From: DATJGR01 sp041739525
Lineage (GTDB): Bacteria > Pseudomonadota > Gammaproteobacteria > Pseudomonadales > Azotimanducaceae
Length of the DNA: 64,000 bases
Direction: 5' to 3'
NCBI GenBank assembly: GCA_041739525.1
Contig: JBGSNQ010000009.1
Coordinates: 62,001-126,000, forward strand
Position numbers and translations under genes: made by a program
Notes under the pieces: model-generated
Databases searched by the model: none
Seen by the model: the letters and a program-made list of their open reading frames with translations, nothing else
Told to the model about the DNA's origin: nothing
Shown: in pieces, positions 56,311-64,000 of the stretch
Layout: each line of letters begins with the position of its first letter
Numbering within the stretch: position 1 is the first letter of the stretch

Positions 56311-57656
56311 ACAACGAGAAGTCGATTCACGGCGAAGAGTCCGCGTCGTACGACCGCAACATCATCGACTACATCCATCGCGCGTCTGCGACAGGTCTTT
56401 ACGAGATCCGCGGTCTCGGTGCAAAGCGCAAGCTGCCGCACTTCGACGATCTGCTGTTCCTGGCTGCTTCGTTATCGCGCTATCCACTGGAGGGTTATCG
56501 CGAACGTTGCGTGACGAAGACCGTGCTCGGCACACGTCACGCGACGAAGCCAATCGAGCTCGACATTCCGATCACGATCGCCGGCATGAGCTTCGGCGCG
56601 CTTTCGGCCAACGTGAAGGAAGCCATCGGTCGCGCTGCAACCGCGATGGGTACCTCCACCACGACAGGCGACGGCGGCATGACGTCGGAGGAACGCGACT
56701 CATCGAAAACGTTGGTCTATCAGTGCCTGCCGTCGCGCTACGGATTCAACCCCGACGATCTGCGCCGCGCGGATGCGATCGAAGTGGTGATCGGCCAGGG
56801 CGCAAAACCCGGTGGCGGCGGCATGCTGCTCGGCCAGAAGGTGAACCCGCGCGTCGCCGCAATGCGCACGTTGCCCGAAGGCGTCGACCAGCGCTCCGCA
56901 TGCCGGCACCCGGATTGGACCGGCCCGGACGACCTCACGATAAAGATCCTCGAGTTGCGCGAAATCACCGACTGGGAGAAGCCGATCTACGTGAAGGTCG
57001 GCGCAACGCGCGTGTTCAACGACGTGAAGCTCGCCGTGCATGCCGGTGCGGACGTCATCGTGGTAGACGGCATGCAGGGTGGCACGGCGGCGACACAAAG
57101 CGTCTTCATCGAACACGTGGGCATTCCCACGCTCGCGGCGGTGCGGCAGGCAGTTGCGGCGCTCGAGGATCTGAACATGAAAGACACGGTGCAGCTGATC
57201 GTATCCGGCGGAGTCCGCACCGGCGCGGATGTCGCCAAAGCGATCTCGTTGGGCGCCGACGCAGTGGCCATCGGCCAGGGCACGCTGATGGCGCTCGGTT
57301 GCAATCGCGAAGGTTACTTCGCCCACGATCGAATGATCAGTGCAGCGGCCGACTACGCGGCACTCGGTACATTCGCCGGCGCCTGCCATCACTGCCACAC
57401 AGGCAAATGTCCGGTGGGCATCACAACGCAGGACGCGGCGCTCGAACAACGGCTGCAACCGGAGCGTGGGGCGCAACACCTGAGGAACTATCTGAAGACA
57501 CTGACGATGGAACTGACGACGATTGCGCGCGCGTGCGGAAAGCAGGACGTGCATCACCTCGAACGCGAGGACCTCGTTGCTCTGACGATCGAAGCAGCCG
57601 CGATGGCACACGTACCGCTGGCCGGAACCAACTGGATTCCCGGTTCGACGATCTGA
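56307..57656 (+). CDS. glxD: FMN-binding glutamate-synthase-family protein (GlxD/MgsC-like)
   Basis: 449 residues from the TTG at 56307, which overlaps the previous stop as TTGA and follows an AGGA sequence. It is the FMN/iron-sulfur half of glutamate synthase: PITIAGMSFGALSANVKEAI, TSTTTGDGGM, GQGAKPGGGGMLLGQKV, VDGMQGGTAATQSVFIEHVG, LIVSGGVRTGADVAKAISLG and the cysteine set CHHCHTGKCPVGI for a 3Fe-4S cluster. It should reduce the imine from 2-oxoglutarate and ammonia or methylamine to glutamate or N-methylglutamate. The three glx-type subunits together replace a single GltB. No GltD-like flavoprotein is adjacent. Confidence 0.93.
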   Translation: MNNEKSIHGEESASYDRNIIDYIHRASATGLYEIRGLGAKRKLPHFDDLLFLAASLSRYPLEGYRERCVTKTVLGTRHATKPIELDIPITIAGMSFGALSANVKEAIGRAATAMGTSTTTGDGGMTSEERDSSKTLVYQCLPSRYGFNPDDLRRADAIEVVIGQGAKPGGGGMLLGQKVNPRVAAMRTLPEGVDQRSACRHPDWTGPDDLTIKILELREITDWEKPIYVKVGATRVFNDVKLAVHAGADVIVVDGMQGGTAATQSVFIEHVGIPTLAAVRQAVAALEDLNMKDTVQLIVSGGVRTGADVAKAISLGADAVAIGQGTLMALGCNREGYFAHDRMISAAADYAALGTFAGACHHCHTGKCPVGITTQDAALEQRLQPERGAQHLRNYLKTLTMELTTIARACGKQDVHHLEREDLVALTIEAAAMAHVPLAGTNWIPGSTI

Positions 57657-57739
57657 TTCGCGCTAACCATCGATTGCACGCCTGTCGGCCGTAATGCAAT
57701 CTCGACGCCGTTTGCGCACACGCACGTTATGGGGCATCC

Positions 57740-59983
57740 ATGAAACCGATTCGAATCATCGCGGCCATCGCGTTGTCGACGTTCGCCGCGTCCGCGTTCG
57801 ATGCGGCTCACGCGGCCGAATGCGCTCGCGCACCGTCGACTGACCGGCCGAAAATCGGTCTGGTGCTCGGCGGCGGCGGTGCACGCGGCGCAGCGCACAT
57901 TGGCGTGATCCAGCTGCTGCAGGAATTGCACGTGCCCGTCGATTACATCGCGGGCACCAGTATGGGCTCGCTGGTCGGTGCGTTTTACGCAACCGGCATG
58001 AACGCAGAGCAGCTCGATGCAACCGTGCGTGCCATCGATTTCGACACGCTGTTCAAGGACTCCACCGCGCGCCAGGACGAGCCGTATCTGCGCAAACTCG
58101 ACGATAACCTCGGGCTGTTCGGGCCGAAACTCGGCATCGGCAAGGACTCGCAACTGCTCGGCCTCGGCGCCATCAGTGGCCAGAAGATTTCGTTCCTGTT
58201 CGAATCGCTGACGTCGTCACGCGTCGCCGAAGGCAGCTTCGACGACCTGCCGATTCCGTATCGCGCAATGGCAACGGACATCATCACCGGCGACGGCGTG
58301 GTGATCGACAAAGGCAACATCTCCGTCGCCATGCGCGCCAGCATGTCTGTGCCCGGTGCATTCGACCCCGTGATAATGGGCGACTACATGCTGGTGGATG
58401 GCGGTCTGGCGAACAACGTACCCATCGACGTAGTGCGCGAGATGGGTGCAGACATCGTAATCGCAGTAGACGTCGGCACACCGCTGGAGCCGCGCGAGAA
58501 CCTCACCTCGCTCGTCAGCATCACCGCACAGTTGAGTGGACTGCTGGTGGTTCGCAACGCGCAGGCGCAGATCAGGACGCTGACCGAGCGCGACATCCTG
58601 ATTACTCCGGCGCTCGGCTCCGACATCACCTCGTCGAGTTTCGGCGACGTCGACAAGGCGATTCCGATCGGGTATGCGGGCGCCAGTCTCAAACGCGCCG
58701 AACTGGAACGCTTGTCGGTCAGTGCAACGCAATACGCGCAGGATCGTAAGTTCATCGAGTCGTGCGTCTTGACTACTCAGCCACCCGTGCAGTTCGTCAA
58801 TATCGACAATCGCTCGCGCTTCGACGACGCGGTGATACGCAAACGACTGAACATTCCGCTGGGCCAGCCGCTCGATACGAAGGAACTCGATCGGAACATC
58901 GGTCAGATCTACGCGCTCGGCTTTCTCAACCTAGTGACGTACGACGTCGTCGAAGAAGACGGCAAGAGCGGTATCGTCATTCACGTCACGCAGGACACAC
59001 GCGGCACGCGCTTCCTCGAGTGGGGTTTGGACATCTTCAGTGGTAATGACGGCACCGATGCGAACCTGCGTCTCGCCGTTCTGAATACGGCGCTCGACGA
59101 TTACGGTTCGGAACAGCGCTTCCTCGTGCAGCTCGGCGAAACCCCGGCCGCCATGTGGGAGGTGTACAAGGCAGTGAATCCGGAACTGCAGATCTATCTG
59201 CGGCCGAAGGCCTTCTGGGAGCGACAGGACATCTCCACGTTCGACAGCAGCGGACGCGAGCTCAACACATACAGGGTCAGCCAGTTCGGCGGCCAGCTCG
59301 ACATCCTGCGTGAGTTCAGTCGTTACGCTGCAGTCTCGGCGGGCGTGCGGCGTTTCTCTGGCGACGCACACGTCGGTATCGGTTCCCCGTCTACGCCGGA
59401 CTACAGCTACAACGGCGCCGAGTACGTGTTCAATGGATCGCTCGACCGGCTCGACGACCGCTATTTCCCGAATAACGGCGCGTATGCGACCTTCTCATAT
59501 CTGAAGTCGGCGACGGCGCTCGGTGCGGACGAGCCGTACGAACAGATCATGTCGAACGCCTTCTACGCATGGACGCGCGACCGGCACACGATCATCGGCG
59601 GCTTCCGCTACGACATGACGTTCGACAACGATGCACCGATCTACGCGCTGTTCCGCGGCGGCGGTCTATTCAACCTGTCGGGCCTCGAGCCGAACCGCGT
59701 GAACGGTCAGAACTTCGGTATGGTACTGGCGAGCTACCGCTTCGACCTCAGCGGCAAGGGCGGCTTGTTCCCGGCCTACGTCGGCGTATCGGCGGAATTC
59801 GGTAACGCCGGTGAACACCACGACGACGTCTTCTCGAACGGCATCATGAACGGCAGTTTCTACTTCGGAAACCGTTCGCCGATCGGGCCGTTGTATTGGG
59901 GCATGGGTTTTGCCGAGGGCGGCAACAGAACGTACTTCCTGCGTTTGGGCAACGTGTTCGGACGATCCACGATCGGGCGATGA
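57740..59983 (+). CDS. Patatin-like phospholipase with POTRA and BamA-type barrel (PlpD-like, type Vd secretion)
   Basis: 747 residues. After a signal peptide (IIAAIALSTFAASAFDAAHA) the patatin domain spans residues about 37-330, with the oxyanion loop LVLGGGGARGAAHIG, the nucleophile elbow GTSMG (Ser74) and the DGG motif (Asp220), the full Ser-Asp dyad. Residues about 355-425 form a POTRA domain (VQFVNIDNRSRFDDAVIRKR, LGFLNLVTYDVVEEDGKSGI) and residues about 440-747 an Omp85-type 16-strand barrel (GTRFLEWGLDIFSGNDGTDA, GGFRYDMTFDNDAPIYALFR). This is the PlpD/FplA pattern: a lipase displayed or secreted via its own barrel. It is likely a single-gene unit, 83 bases after glxD. Confidence 0.92.
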   Translation: MKPIRIIAAIALSTFAASAFDAAHAAECARAPSTDRPKIGLVLGGGGARGAAHIGVIQLLQELHVPVDYIAGTSMGSLVGAFYATGMNAEQLDATVRAIDFDTLFKDSTARQDEPYLRKLDDNLGLFGPKLGIGKDSQLLGLGAISGQKISFLFESLTSSRVAEGSFDDLPIPYRAMATDIITGDGVVIDKGNISVAMRASMSVPGAFDPVIMGDYMLVDGGLANNVPIDVVREMGADIVIAVDVGTPLEPRENLTSLVSITAQLSGLLVVRNAQAQIRTLTERDILITPALGSDITSSSFGDVDKAIPIGYAGASLKRAELERLSVSATQYAQDRKFIESCVLTTQPPVQFVNIDNRSRFDDAVIRKRLNIPLGQPLDTKELDRNIGQIYALGFLNLVTYDVVEEDGKSGIVIHVTQDTRGTRFLEWGLDIFSGNDGTDANLRLAVLNTALDDYGSEQRFLVQLGETPAAMWEVYKAVNPELQIYLRPKAFWERQDISTFDSSGRELNTYRVSQFGGQLDILREFSRYAAVSAGVRRFSGDAHVGIGSPSTPDYSYNGAEYVFNGSLDRLDDRYFPNNGAYATFSYLKSATALGADEPYEQIMSNAFYAWTRDRHTIIGGFRYDMTFDNDAPIYALFRGGGLFNLSGLEPNRVNGQNFGMVLASYRFDLSGKGGLFPAYVGVSAEFGNAGEHHDDVFSNGIMNGSFYFGNRSPIGPLYWGMGFAEGGNRTYFLRLGNVFGRSTIGR

Positions 59984-60021
59984 GCGCCCCTTCGTTGGCT
60001 CGTCCACAGGTGCAGCGCCGG

Positions 60022-60216
60022 CTAAGACTCGTTCTCGTCGCGTGTAGCAACGCTTATCGAGCCGTCTGATTCGACCGACGCGCTCAACGTGATCGGGCGA
60101 CAGCACACCGCGCAGTCTTCGATGTACTCCTGAAACTCGACGCTGCAATCGACGACCACTTCGATGCGTTCGCCGCAATACGGACAATCGACGTAGGTGC
60201 TTTCGGTGGAGTTCAA
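60022..60216 (-). CDS. CPXCG-motif cysteine-rich protein
   Basis: About 64 residues from a TTG at 60216; in-frame GTG starts at 60249/60246 would overlap the upstream gene. Two cysteine pairs, CPYCGE and DCAVCCRPI, with an acidic middle (SVEFQEYIEDC) form a small zinc-ribbon-like unit characteristic of this short family in gammaproteobacteria. Function unknown. It is downstream of and close to the DUF3617 gene on the same strand and runs tail-to-tail against the phospholipase gene. Confidence 0.8.
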   Translation of the reverse strand: MNSTESTYVDCPYCGERIEVVVDCSVEFQEYIEDCAVCCRPITLSASVESDGSISVATRDENES

Positions 60217-60223
60217 GACGCCG

Positions 60224-60772
60224 CTAGTCCCCGTCGTCCTCGGCACCACACTCTTTCGCCGCCCACTTCCCGGTGAACGTCATGTTCAGGCCGCTGGCGG
60301 CGCTGCCCTCGCCCTTTACGGCGTGCATCGATCCGGAGACCGATCGTGCGTTGTTCGCGACGAGTTCGACGCTACGCTCCGCCGGACCGGAATCGGTATC
60401 GCAATGCTCCGCCACCGTCCAACGCGAAGCCGTCTGCGTGTTCACCGTGCGCCGGCAACCTTCCTTGTGCGCGTCGTCGTCGCTTTCGAACGCGGTACCT
60501 TTTGCGAGGTCTTCGAGCGTGACGCACGTTTTCGACGTGCTGGTCTTCGTCTGGCCCTTGCGTTCCGCCCACTTCTTTTCCATTTCGGCGCGCTGCTCGG
60601 GCGTCAGTTTGGCGAGCACGGACGGTGGCGGCTCACCCTGTAACGAGTAACTGTAGGTCACCTCCCACAGCCCCGGCTCGATGTGCAGCGGTTCGGCCGC
60701 TACGCTCATCGCTAGTCCGCACAGCGCCGCTGTCACAACTGCAAACACGGTTGCCTTGAATTCGAGGTGCAT
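60224..60772 (-). CDS. DUF3617 family secreted protein
   Basis: 182 residues from the ATG at 60772 with GGGAGA eight bases upstream. Signal peptide (FAVVTAALCGLAMSVAA) then the DUF3617 opening PLHIEPGLWEVTYSYSL. Also visible are TPEQRAEMEKKWAERKG, KTCVTLEDLAKGTAF, CRRTVNTQTASRWTVAEHCD, and the final LNMTFTGKWAAKECG. The four cysteines are conserved positions in the family. The function is unknown. The long frame upstream is only the shadow of the opposing gene, whose start lies 34 bases away. Confidence 0.88.
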   Translation of the reverse strand: MHLEFKATVFAVVTAALCGLAMSVAAEPLHIEPGLWEVTYSYSLQGEPPPSVLAKLTPEQRAEMEKKWAERKGQTKTSTSKTCVTLEDLAKGTAFESDDDAHKEGCRRTVNTQTASRWTVAEHCDTDSGPAERSVELVANNARSVSGSMHAVKGEGSAASGLNMTFTGKWAAKECGAEDDGD

Positions 60773-60805
60773 CGAGCGAGTCTCCCGTAACGTAGTATTC
60801 GTCGC

Positions 60806-62185
60806 GTGGTCGACACACACGCGCACCGCTACTGTATCCCGCTCGTCGCACCGCGGAAACGCAATCCGCGAAGCGCATTGCGCTGCTTCGTCGCCACGCT
60901 CTGGTGGTTGATCCTCGCGCCGGCATGGGGCGTTGAACCGGCAGATTCGGTTGCGCACGCCCTGCAGCAGATCGAGGCGAAGCGCTACGGTTTGGCGCGC
61001 AACTATCTCGATGTCGTGGTGACGGACATGCGCTTGAGCGGAGTGCAACGCGCGCGCGCCTACTACTACCGCGGTTATGCATTCCTGGCGGATGGTCTCT
61101 ACGTTTCTGCAGCACAAGACTACGAGCGCGCGCTCGAACTCGACCCCGGCAATTCGACGGTACTCACCGAGTTGGGGCGCCTGTATGCGGACGGCGCAGG
61201 CGTCGACAAGAACCCGCAGACTGCCTTCAGGTTGTTCCTGAAAGCCGCGCGCGGCGGCAACGAGAAAGCCGGGCTCTATGTCGGCTACGCGTTGCTCGGC
61301 GGTGTCGGAGTCACCCGTGATGTTCCCAAGGCGCGCTACTGGCTGCGCGAAGCGGCGAATGCCGGACACGTCGATGCGCTCGTGCAACTCGCGCGCAGCT
61401 ATCGTGCACCGTTCAGCGACCCGCCGGATCTGGAGCGCGCGGTGCCGTGATACCAACAGGCGATCGATCAGGGATCGGTCGAAGCGCTAACGGCGCTCGG
61501 CTACGTGTATCTCGGTGGAGAAACCGGCACACCGGACCTGAAGCGCGCGACTGAGTATTTCCGTCAGGCAGCGCAGCGCGATTCGCCGGCGGCTCAGACC
61601 GCACTCGGATTCTTGAGTCTTACCAACCGACAGTACTCGGCTGCACGGCAGTGGTTCGAACGCGCAGCGGCGACGCGGCACGCCGAGGCATTCACCGGAT
61701 TGGGCCGGCTGTACCTGGAAGGACTGGGGGTCACTGCGAACCGGGCGCGGGCGATCGAAAACTACGCCACCGGTGCCGCGCTGGGCGACGTGCAATCGCA
61801 ATTGCGCCTCGCGGCACTCGACCTCGAGCCACCCGTTTCTCTGACGCGGACTGAATCGGCACTGCGCTGGTTGCGAATCGCGGCGAAGCAGGGCCATCCG
61901 CAAGGCCACAACGGCTTGGCGTGGGTGCTCGCAACTACCCGATACGATCAGCTGCGCGATGCCGCCACGGCCGTCGCCGAGGCGAACCGCGCCATCACCC
62001 TTGCACGAACCGCGAGCACGCTCGATACGCTTGCGGCTGCGTATGCCGCATCCGGCGACTTCGAAAAGGCGGTCGCCACACAGCGCGATGCGATCGCCGC
62101 GCTCGGCGAAGACGAGCAGCAATTGAGCAAGGCATTCGAGCAGCATCTCGATCGTTATCTGAAGGGAGAGCCCTGGCGCGAGTGA
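60806..62185 (+). pseudogene. Sel1/TPR-repeat secreted protein interrupted by one in-frame TGA
   Basis: A single frame from GTG 60806 to the stop at 62185 (460 codons) is broken by TGA at 61448-61450. Both halves read as the same protein: signal-like FVATLWWLILAPAWG, TPR units (ALELDPGNSTVLTELGRLYA) and Sel1 repeats of 36 residues (AFRLFLKAARGGNEKAGLYV, ARYWLREAANAGHVDALVQL), then after the stop YQQAIDQGSVEALTALGYVY. At this point of the repeat (AVxWYQxA) a Trp is expected, and TGA differs from TGG by one base, so a single G-to-A change explains the stop. The gene may be recently disrupted, read through, or a sequencing error. Sel1 proteins act as scaffolds. Confidence 0.85.
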
Positions 62186-62273
62186 TCGGGACACGTCTGC
62201 GGATTGCCGCGCAACCTTGGCCGGCTGAAGCCTTTCTGGTACAACACGTGCGTTTTTTCGCCAGGCTGTACGC

Positions 62274-62531
62274 ATGACTACCGATCGCCGACACATCGAC
62301 CTCGTGTTGCGCGTCTTCAAAGAACTCGCTCCCGCCTGCGCCAACGGCGTCACGCCGGGCGCGGTGAACACGCGCCTGCGAGAACTCGGCGAGCCGATGG
62401 GTACCTGGGAGGTGCGCGGCGCATTCACGATGCTCGAACGGGATGGCGCGATCGTCATTGACGACCAGACCGGCGCCTGGCATCTCGCCGAAGACCGCGC
62501 CAAATCTCGGAAGCGGCTCGGTACCGCCTGA
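62274..62531 (+). CDS. Hypothetical small protein, possibly winged-helix
   Basis: 85 residues from the ATG at 62274. The pattern RRHIDLVLRVFKELAPACAN, VTPGAVNTRLRELGEP, EVRGAFTMLERDGAIVIDDQ and WHLAEDRAKSR looks like three helices followed by a short β-wing, so a winged-helix fold is plausible. No known family. A small gap of 28 bases leads to the cytochrome b561 gene. Confidence 0.65.
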   Translation: MTTDRRHIDLVLRVFKELAPACANGVTPGAVNTRLRELGEPMGTWEVRGAFTMLERDGAIVIDDQTGAWHLAEDRAKSRKRLGTA

Positions 62532-62559
62532 TCGAAGCGCGCCGCCTGCTTTTATCTTT

Positions 62560-63210
62560 ATGGACAGCGCCGCTCCCGTTGTTCTGACCTGGGACTGGCC
62601 ACATCGGTTGTGGCATTGGACCTTTGCCAGCTGCATCGGCGTTTCGCTGTACACCGGGCTCACCGCGGACGGCGACGTGATGGACCTGCACATCGCGAGC
62701 GGCATAAGCGTGATCGGACTGCTGTTGTTCCGGCTCGGCTGGGCGCTCTGGGGCACCGACTACGTTCGTATTCGCCAATATCAAACGTCGGCTACTGCGG
62801 TGTGGCAGCACTTGCGCGGCCGGCCGCGTCGCAACTTCGCGCATTCCGCGCCGGCCGCGGCGATGGCGCTCGCAATGTTCGGCGTCGTGATGGTGCAGGC
62901 GGTCTCGGGGTTGTTTTCGAGCGACGACATCCTCACCGACGGTCCCTATGCGCGGCTGCTGAGCAGCCGCGGCGTCGACTTAGCCACCGCGATTCACACG
63001 CGCCTGTTCTGGATCGTGCTCGCGTTGGTCGGCGTGCACGTCGTCGCGGTCGGCTGGTATGCCACGCGAAGCGACCCGATCGCGTTATCGATGCTGCACG
63101 GCCGTCAACGGGTTGAACTGCCCGCGATCACCCGGCATCGCTGGCCGCACGCGGCCGCAACGATGTTTGGCGCGGCCACGCTCATCTGGCTGGCCGCGCG
63201 CTGGATCTGA
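62560..63210 (+). CDS. Cytochrome b561 family di-haem membrane protein
   Basis: 216 residues from the ATG at 62560. Four membrane segments and His residues placed for two b haems: TWDWPHRLWHWTFASCIGVS (first pair), DLHIASGISVIGLLLFRLGW, then HTRLFWIVLALVGVHVVAVGW. The WPxRxxHW entry is the classical start of bacterial cytochrome b561/CybB proteins. Such proteins pass electrons from the quinone pool to periplasmic partners. It converges on the cytochrome c' gene with only three bases between the stop codons, and such pairs are often functionally related. Confidence 0.87.
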   Translation: MDSAAPVVLTWDWPHRLWHWTFASCIGVSLYTGLTADGDVMDLHIASGISVIGLLLFRLGWALWGTDYVRIRQYQTSATAVWQHLRGRPRRNFAHSAPAAAMALAMFGVVMVQAVSGLFSSDDILTDGPYARLLSSRGVDLATAIHTRLFWIVLALVGVHVVAVGWYATRSDPIALSMLHGRQRVELPAITRHRWPHAAATMFGAATLIWLAARWI

Positions 63211-63213
63211 TCC

Positions 63214-63639
63214 CTACTCTTTCTTGAACGTGTCGTGGCAACTTTTGCAGGATTTGCCGAGCGCGCCGAGCGCCGCACCGAACTTCGACATGTCACCGCT
63301 TTTCACGATTGCGTCGAGATCGTCCGCCGCGGTCTGAAACGCGGTCAGGCGTTCCTTGAACGCGGTGGGATCTTCCCAGATCTTCGGCAGCGCATCGGTG
63401 TCGCCGTCCTTCGTGTCGGCACCGAACACGTCCGGCGCGATGTGCGACAAACCGGCGAGAGCGGCGGTGTGCACCGGGATGTGAGCCTTTTGGTCGACCT
63501 CGCCCTTCGCGATCGCACCGAGCGCTTGCATGTGGCCGCCGACTGCATCCATCACGTGCTTCCGGTAGTCGATCGCATTCTGGTCCGCTGCCGCAGATAC
63601 CGCCAACGCCGCTGCAATGATCCCTATCAAAATCCGCAT
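63214..63639 (-). CDS. Cytochrome c' (class II c-type cytochrome)
   Basis: 141 residues; ATG 63639 with GGCGGAGAC six bases upstream. A signal peptide (ILIGIIAAALAVSAAA) leads to a four-helix bundle, with the haem site CKSCHDTFKK close to the C-terminus, the hallmark of class II cytochromes c. The N-terminal helix YRKHVMDAVGGHMQALGAIA is also typical. The protein should sit in the periplasm with one covalently bound haem; members bind NO or act as electron carriers. The partner may be the cytochrome b561 opposite. Confidence 0.92.
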   Translation of the reverse strand: MRILIGIIAAALAVSAAADQNAIDYRKHVMDAVGGHMQALGAIAKGEVDQKAHIPVHTAALAGLSHIAPDVFGADTKDGDTDALPKIWEDPTAFKERLTAFQTAADDLDAIVKSGDMSKFGAALGALGKSCKSCHDTFKKE

Positions 63640-63743
63640 GCTGTCTCCGCCTGGTTGGTTTTGTTGTCGAGTTCCGGCTGAAGCTTACGGAATGCACGGA
63701 TCGAAAAGAAACCTAAATTTACTTTGTGTATCTCTTTCAGATA

Positions 63744-63773
63744 GATATAGTAAGCACCTCCTTGCAGTATCAA
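63744..63773 (-). promoter_or_regulatory. Candidate σ70 promoter for the cytochrome c' gene
   Basis: On the minus strand, TTGATA (63768-63773) and TATATC (63744-63749) are separated by 18 bases in an AT-rich stretch within a GC-rich genome. This lies about 105 bases before the cytochrome c' start. Both hexamers match the consensus in four or five of six positions. Confidence 0.4.
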
Positions 63774-63917
63774 GAATTACACGGAAGTGATTGATCGTTC
63801 AGAAAGTAGGCTGATCAGCCAGGATCGCGTCAACCGTCACCGCCGCGAGCGGACGACTCCCCCGCCGAACCGGATGCCGCAACGCTCGCCCCGCAAGACG
63901 ACCGGCCTGATCGCCGA

Positions 63918-64000
63918 TCAGTAGATCTGGTCCGGCTTCAGATTGAAGCGGCGCATCAACTCGGTTCGAACCCTGTCGAAAGCTTCGGCATCGTTGTCGC
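63918..64000 (-). CDS. 3' end of an unidentified minus-strand gene
   Basis: The last 26 residues of a protein are visible before a TGA at 63918-63920; the gene enters from beyond the right edge. The end has a good composition for a coding sequence (DAEAFDRVRTELMRRF followed by NLKPDQIY). Its stop lies inside the short inverted repeat CTGATCG-C-CGATCAG (63907-63921). The family cannot be told from so little sequence. Confidence 0.45.
   Translation of the reverse strand, partial: DNDAEAFDRVRTELMRRFNLKPDQIY

Noticed and set aside
56507..57694. 395-codon plus-strand frame overlapping glxD
   Set aside because: Very Arg-rich shadow of the FMN subunit in another frame; no start or motif.
57672..57701. 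GATTGCA / TGCAATC inverted repeat after glxD as terminator
   Set aside because: Stem of seven with a 16-base loop and no U-tract; too weak.
61487..62503. 338-codon minus-strand frame opposite the Sel1 gene
   Set aside because: Ser/Arg-rich shadow; the plus-strand Sel1 repeats continue through the area.
63809..63820. 12-base palindrome GGCTGATCAGCC
   Set aside because: Short, not near a promoter element I trust and without a second copy.

Overview
This 64-kb window is GC-rich (roughly two thirds G+C by eye) and densely coded, with typical proteobacterial gene types: two-partner secretion, a TonB/Exb motor, an exosortase, a σ54-type promoter, a DUF3617 protein and a cytochrome c'. It most likely comes from a gammaproteobacterium. 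That is inferred from gene content only; there is no rRNA or other marker gene. I saw no tRNA, rRNA, CRISPR array, insertion sequence or phage gene.

Region 1 (1-21.9 kb) is an exopolysaccharide locus of the exosortase type. Plus-strand genes encode a heparinase II/III end, a LamG/glycoside-hydrolase protein, a flippase, two GT4 glycosyltransferases and a methyltransferase. A WecG/TagA-type transferase is on the minus strand. A long minus-strand series (21.9 to 8.2 kb) encodes a ribbon-helix-helix regulator, a Wza/GumB-type export protein, an outer-membrane barrel, a tyrosine-kinase-like ATPase, a TPR lipoprotein, a chain-length/co-polymerase protein, exosortase fused to an EpsI domain, a WecA/MraY-type initiating transferase, a two-part Gfo/Idh oxidoreductase and a Wzy/O-antigen-ligase-like protein. 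Together these make a complete Wzx/Wzy-type pathway.

Region 2 (22.0-42.4 kb) is a minus-strand surface locus: VPLPA-CTERM protein, PstS-like secreted protein, terminator, TpsB, a 3306-residue TpsA, an ExbB proton-channel protein with a periplasmic DUF2341-LamG head, ExbD, TonB, a porin, a coiled-coil protein, a second VPLPA-CTERM protein and a terminator. The VPLPA-CTERM proteins at both ends are the expected substrates of the exosortase in region 1. The combination of a giant two-partner adhesin with its own lectin-headed Exb/TonB motor and no TonB-dependent receptor is the most interesting system here.

Region 3 (42.7-47.9 kb) has small secreted proteins, an FG-GAP repeat protein, a lone GspC-like protein coupled to a TIGR03790 protein, and a third glycosyltransferase.

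Region 4 (48.4-57.7 kb) is for nitrogen. An FAD amine/amino-acid oxidase, a HutD-like protein (apparently with a CTG start) and an HTH protein run left. HutG runs right, followed by a σ54 promoter, an ammonium transporter, a type III glutamine synthetase and three split glutamate-synthase-like subunits (GlxB, GlxC, GlxD). These should take up ammonium, make an amide of glutamate and transfer nitrogen to a 2-oxo acid; the true substrate (ammonia or a methylamine) is open.

Region 5 (57.7-64 kb) holds a patatin-BamA-type outer-membrane phospholipase, a CPXCG zinc-ribbon protein, a DUF3617 protein, a Sel1-repeat gene broken by one in-frame TGA, a small unknown protein, cytochrome b561, cytochrome c', and the last codons of a minus-strand gene.
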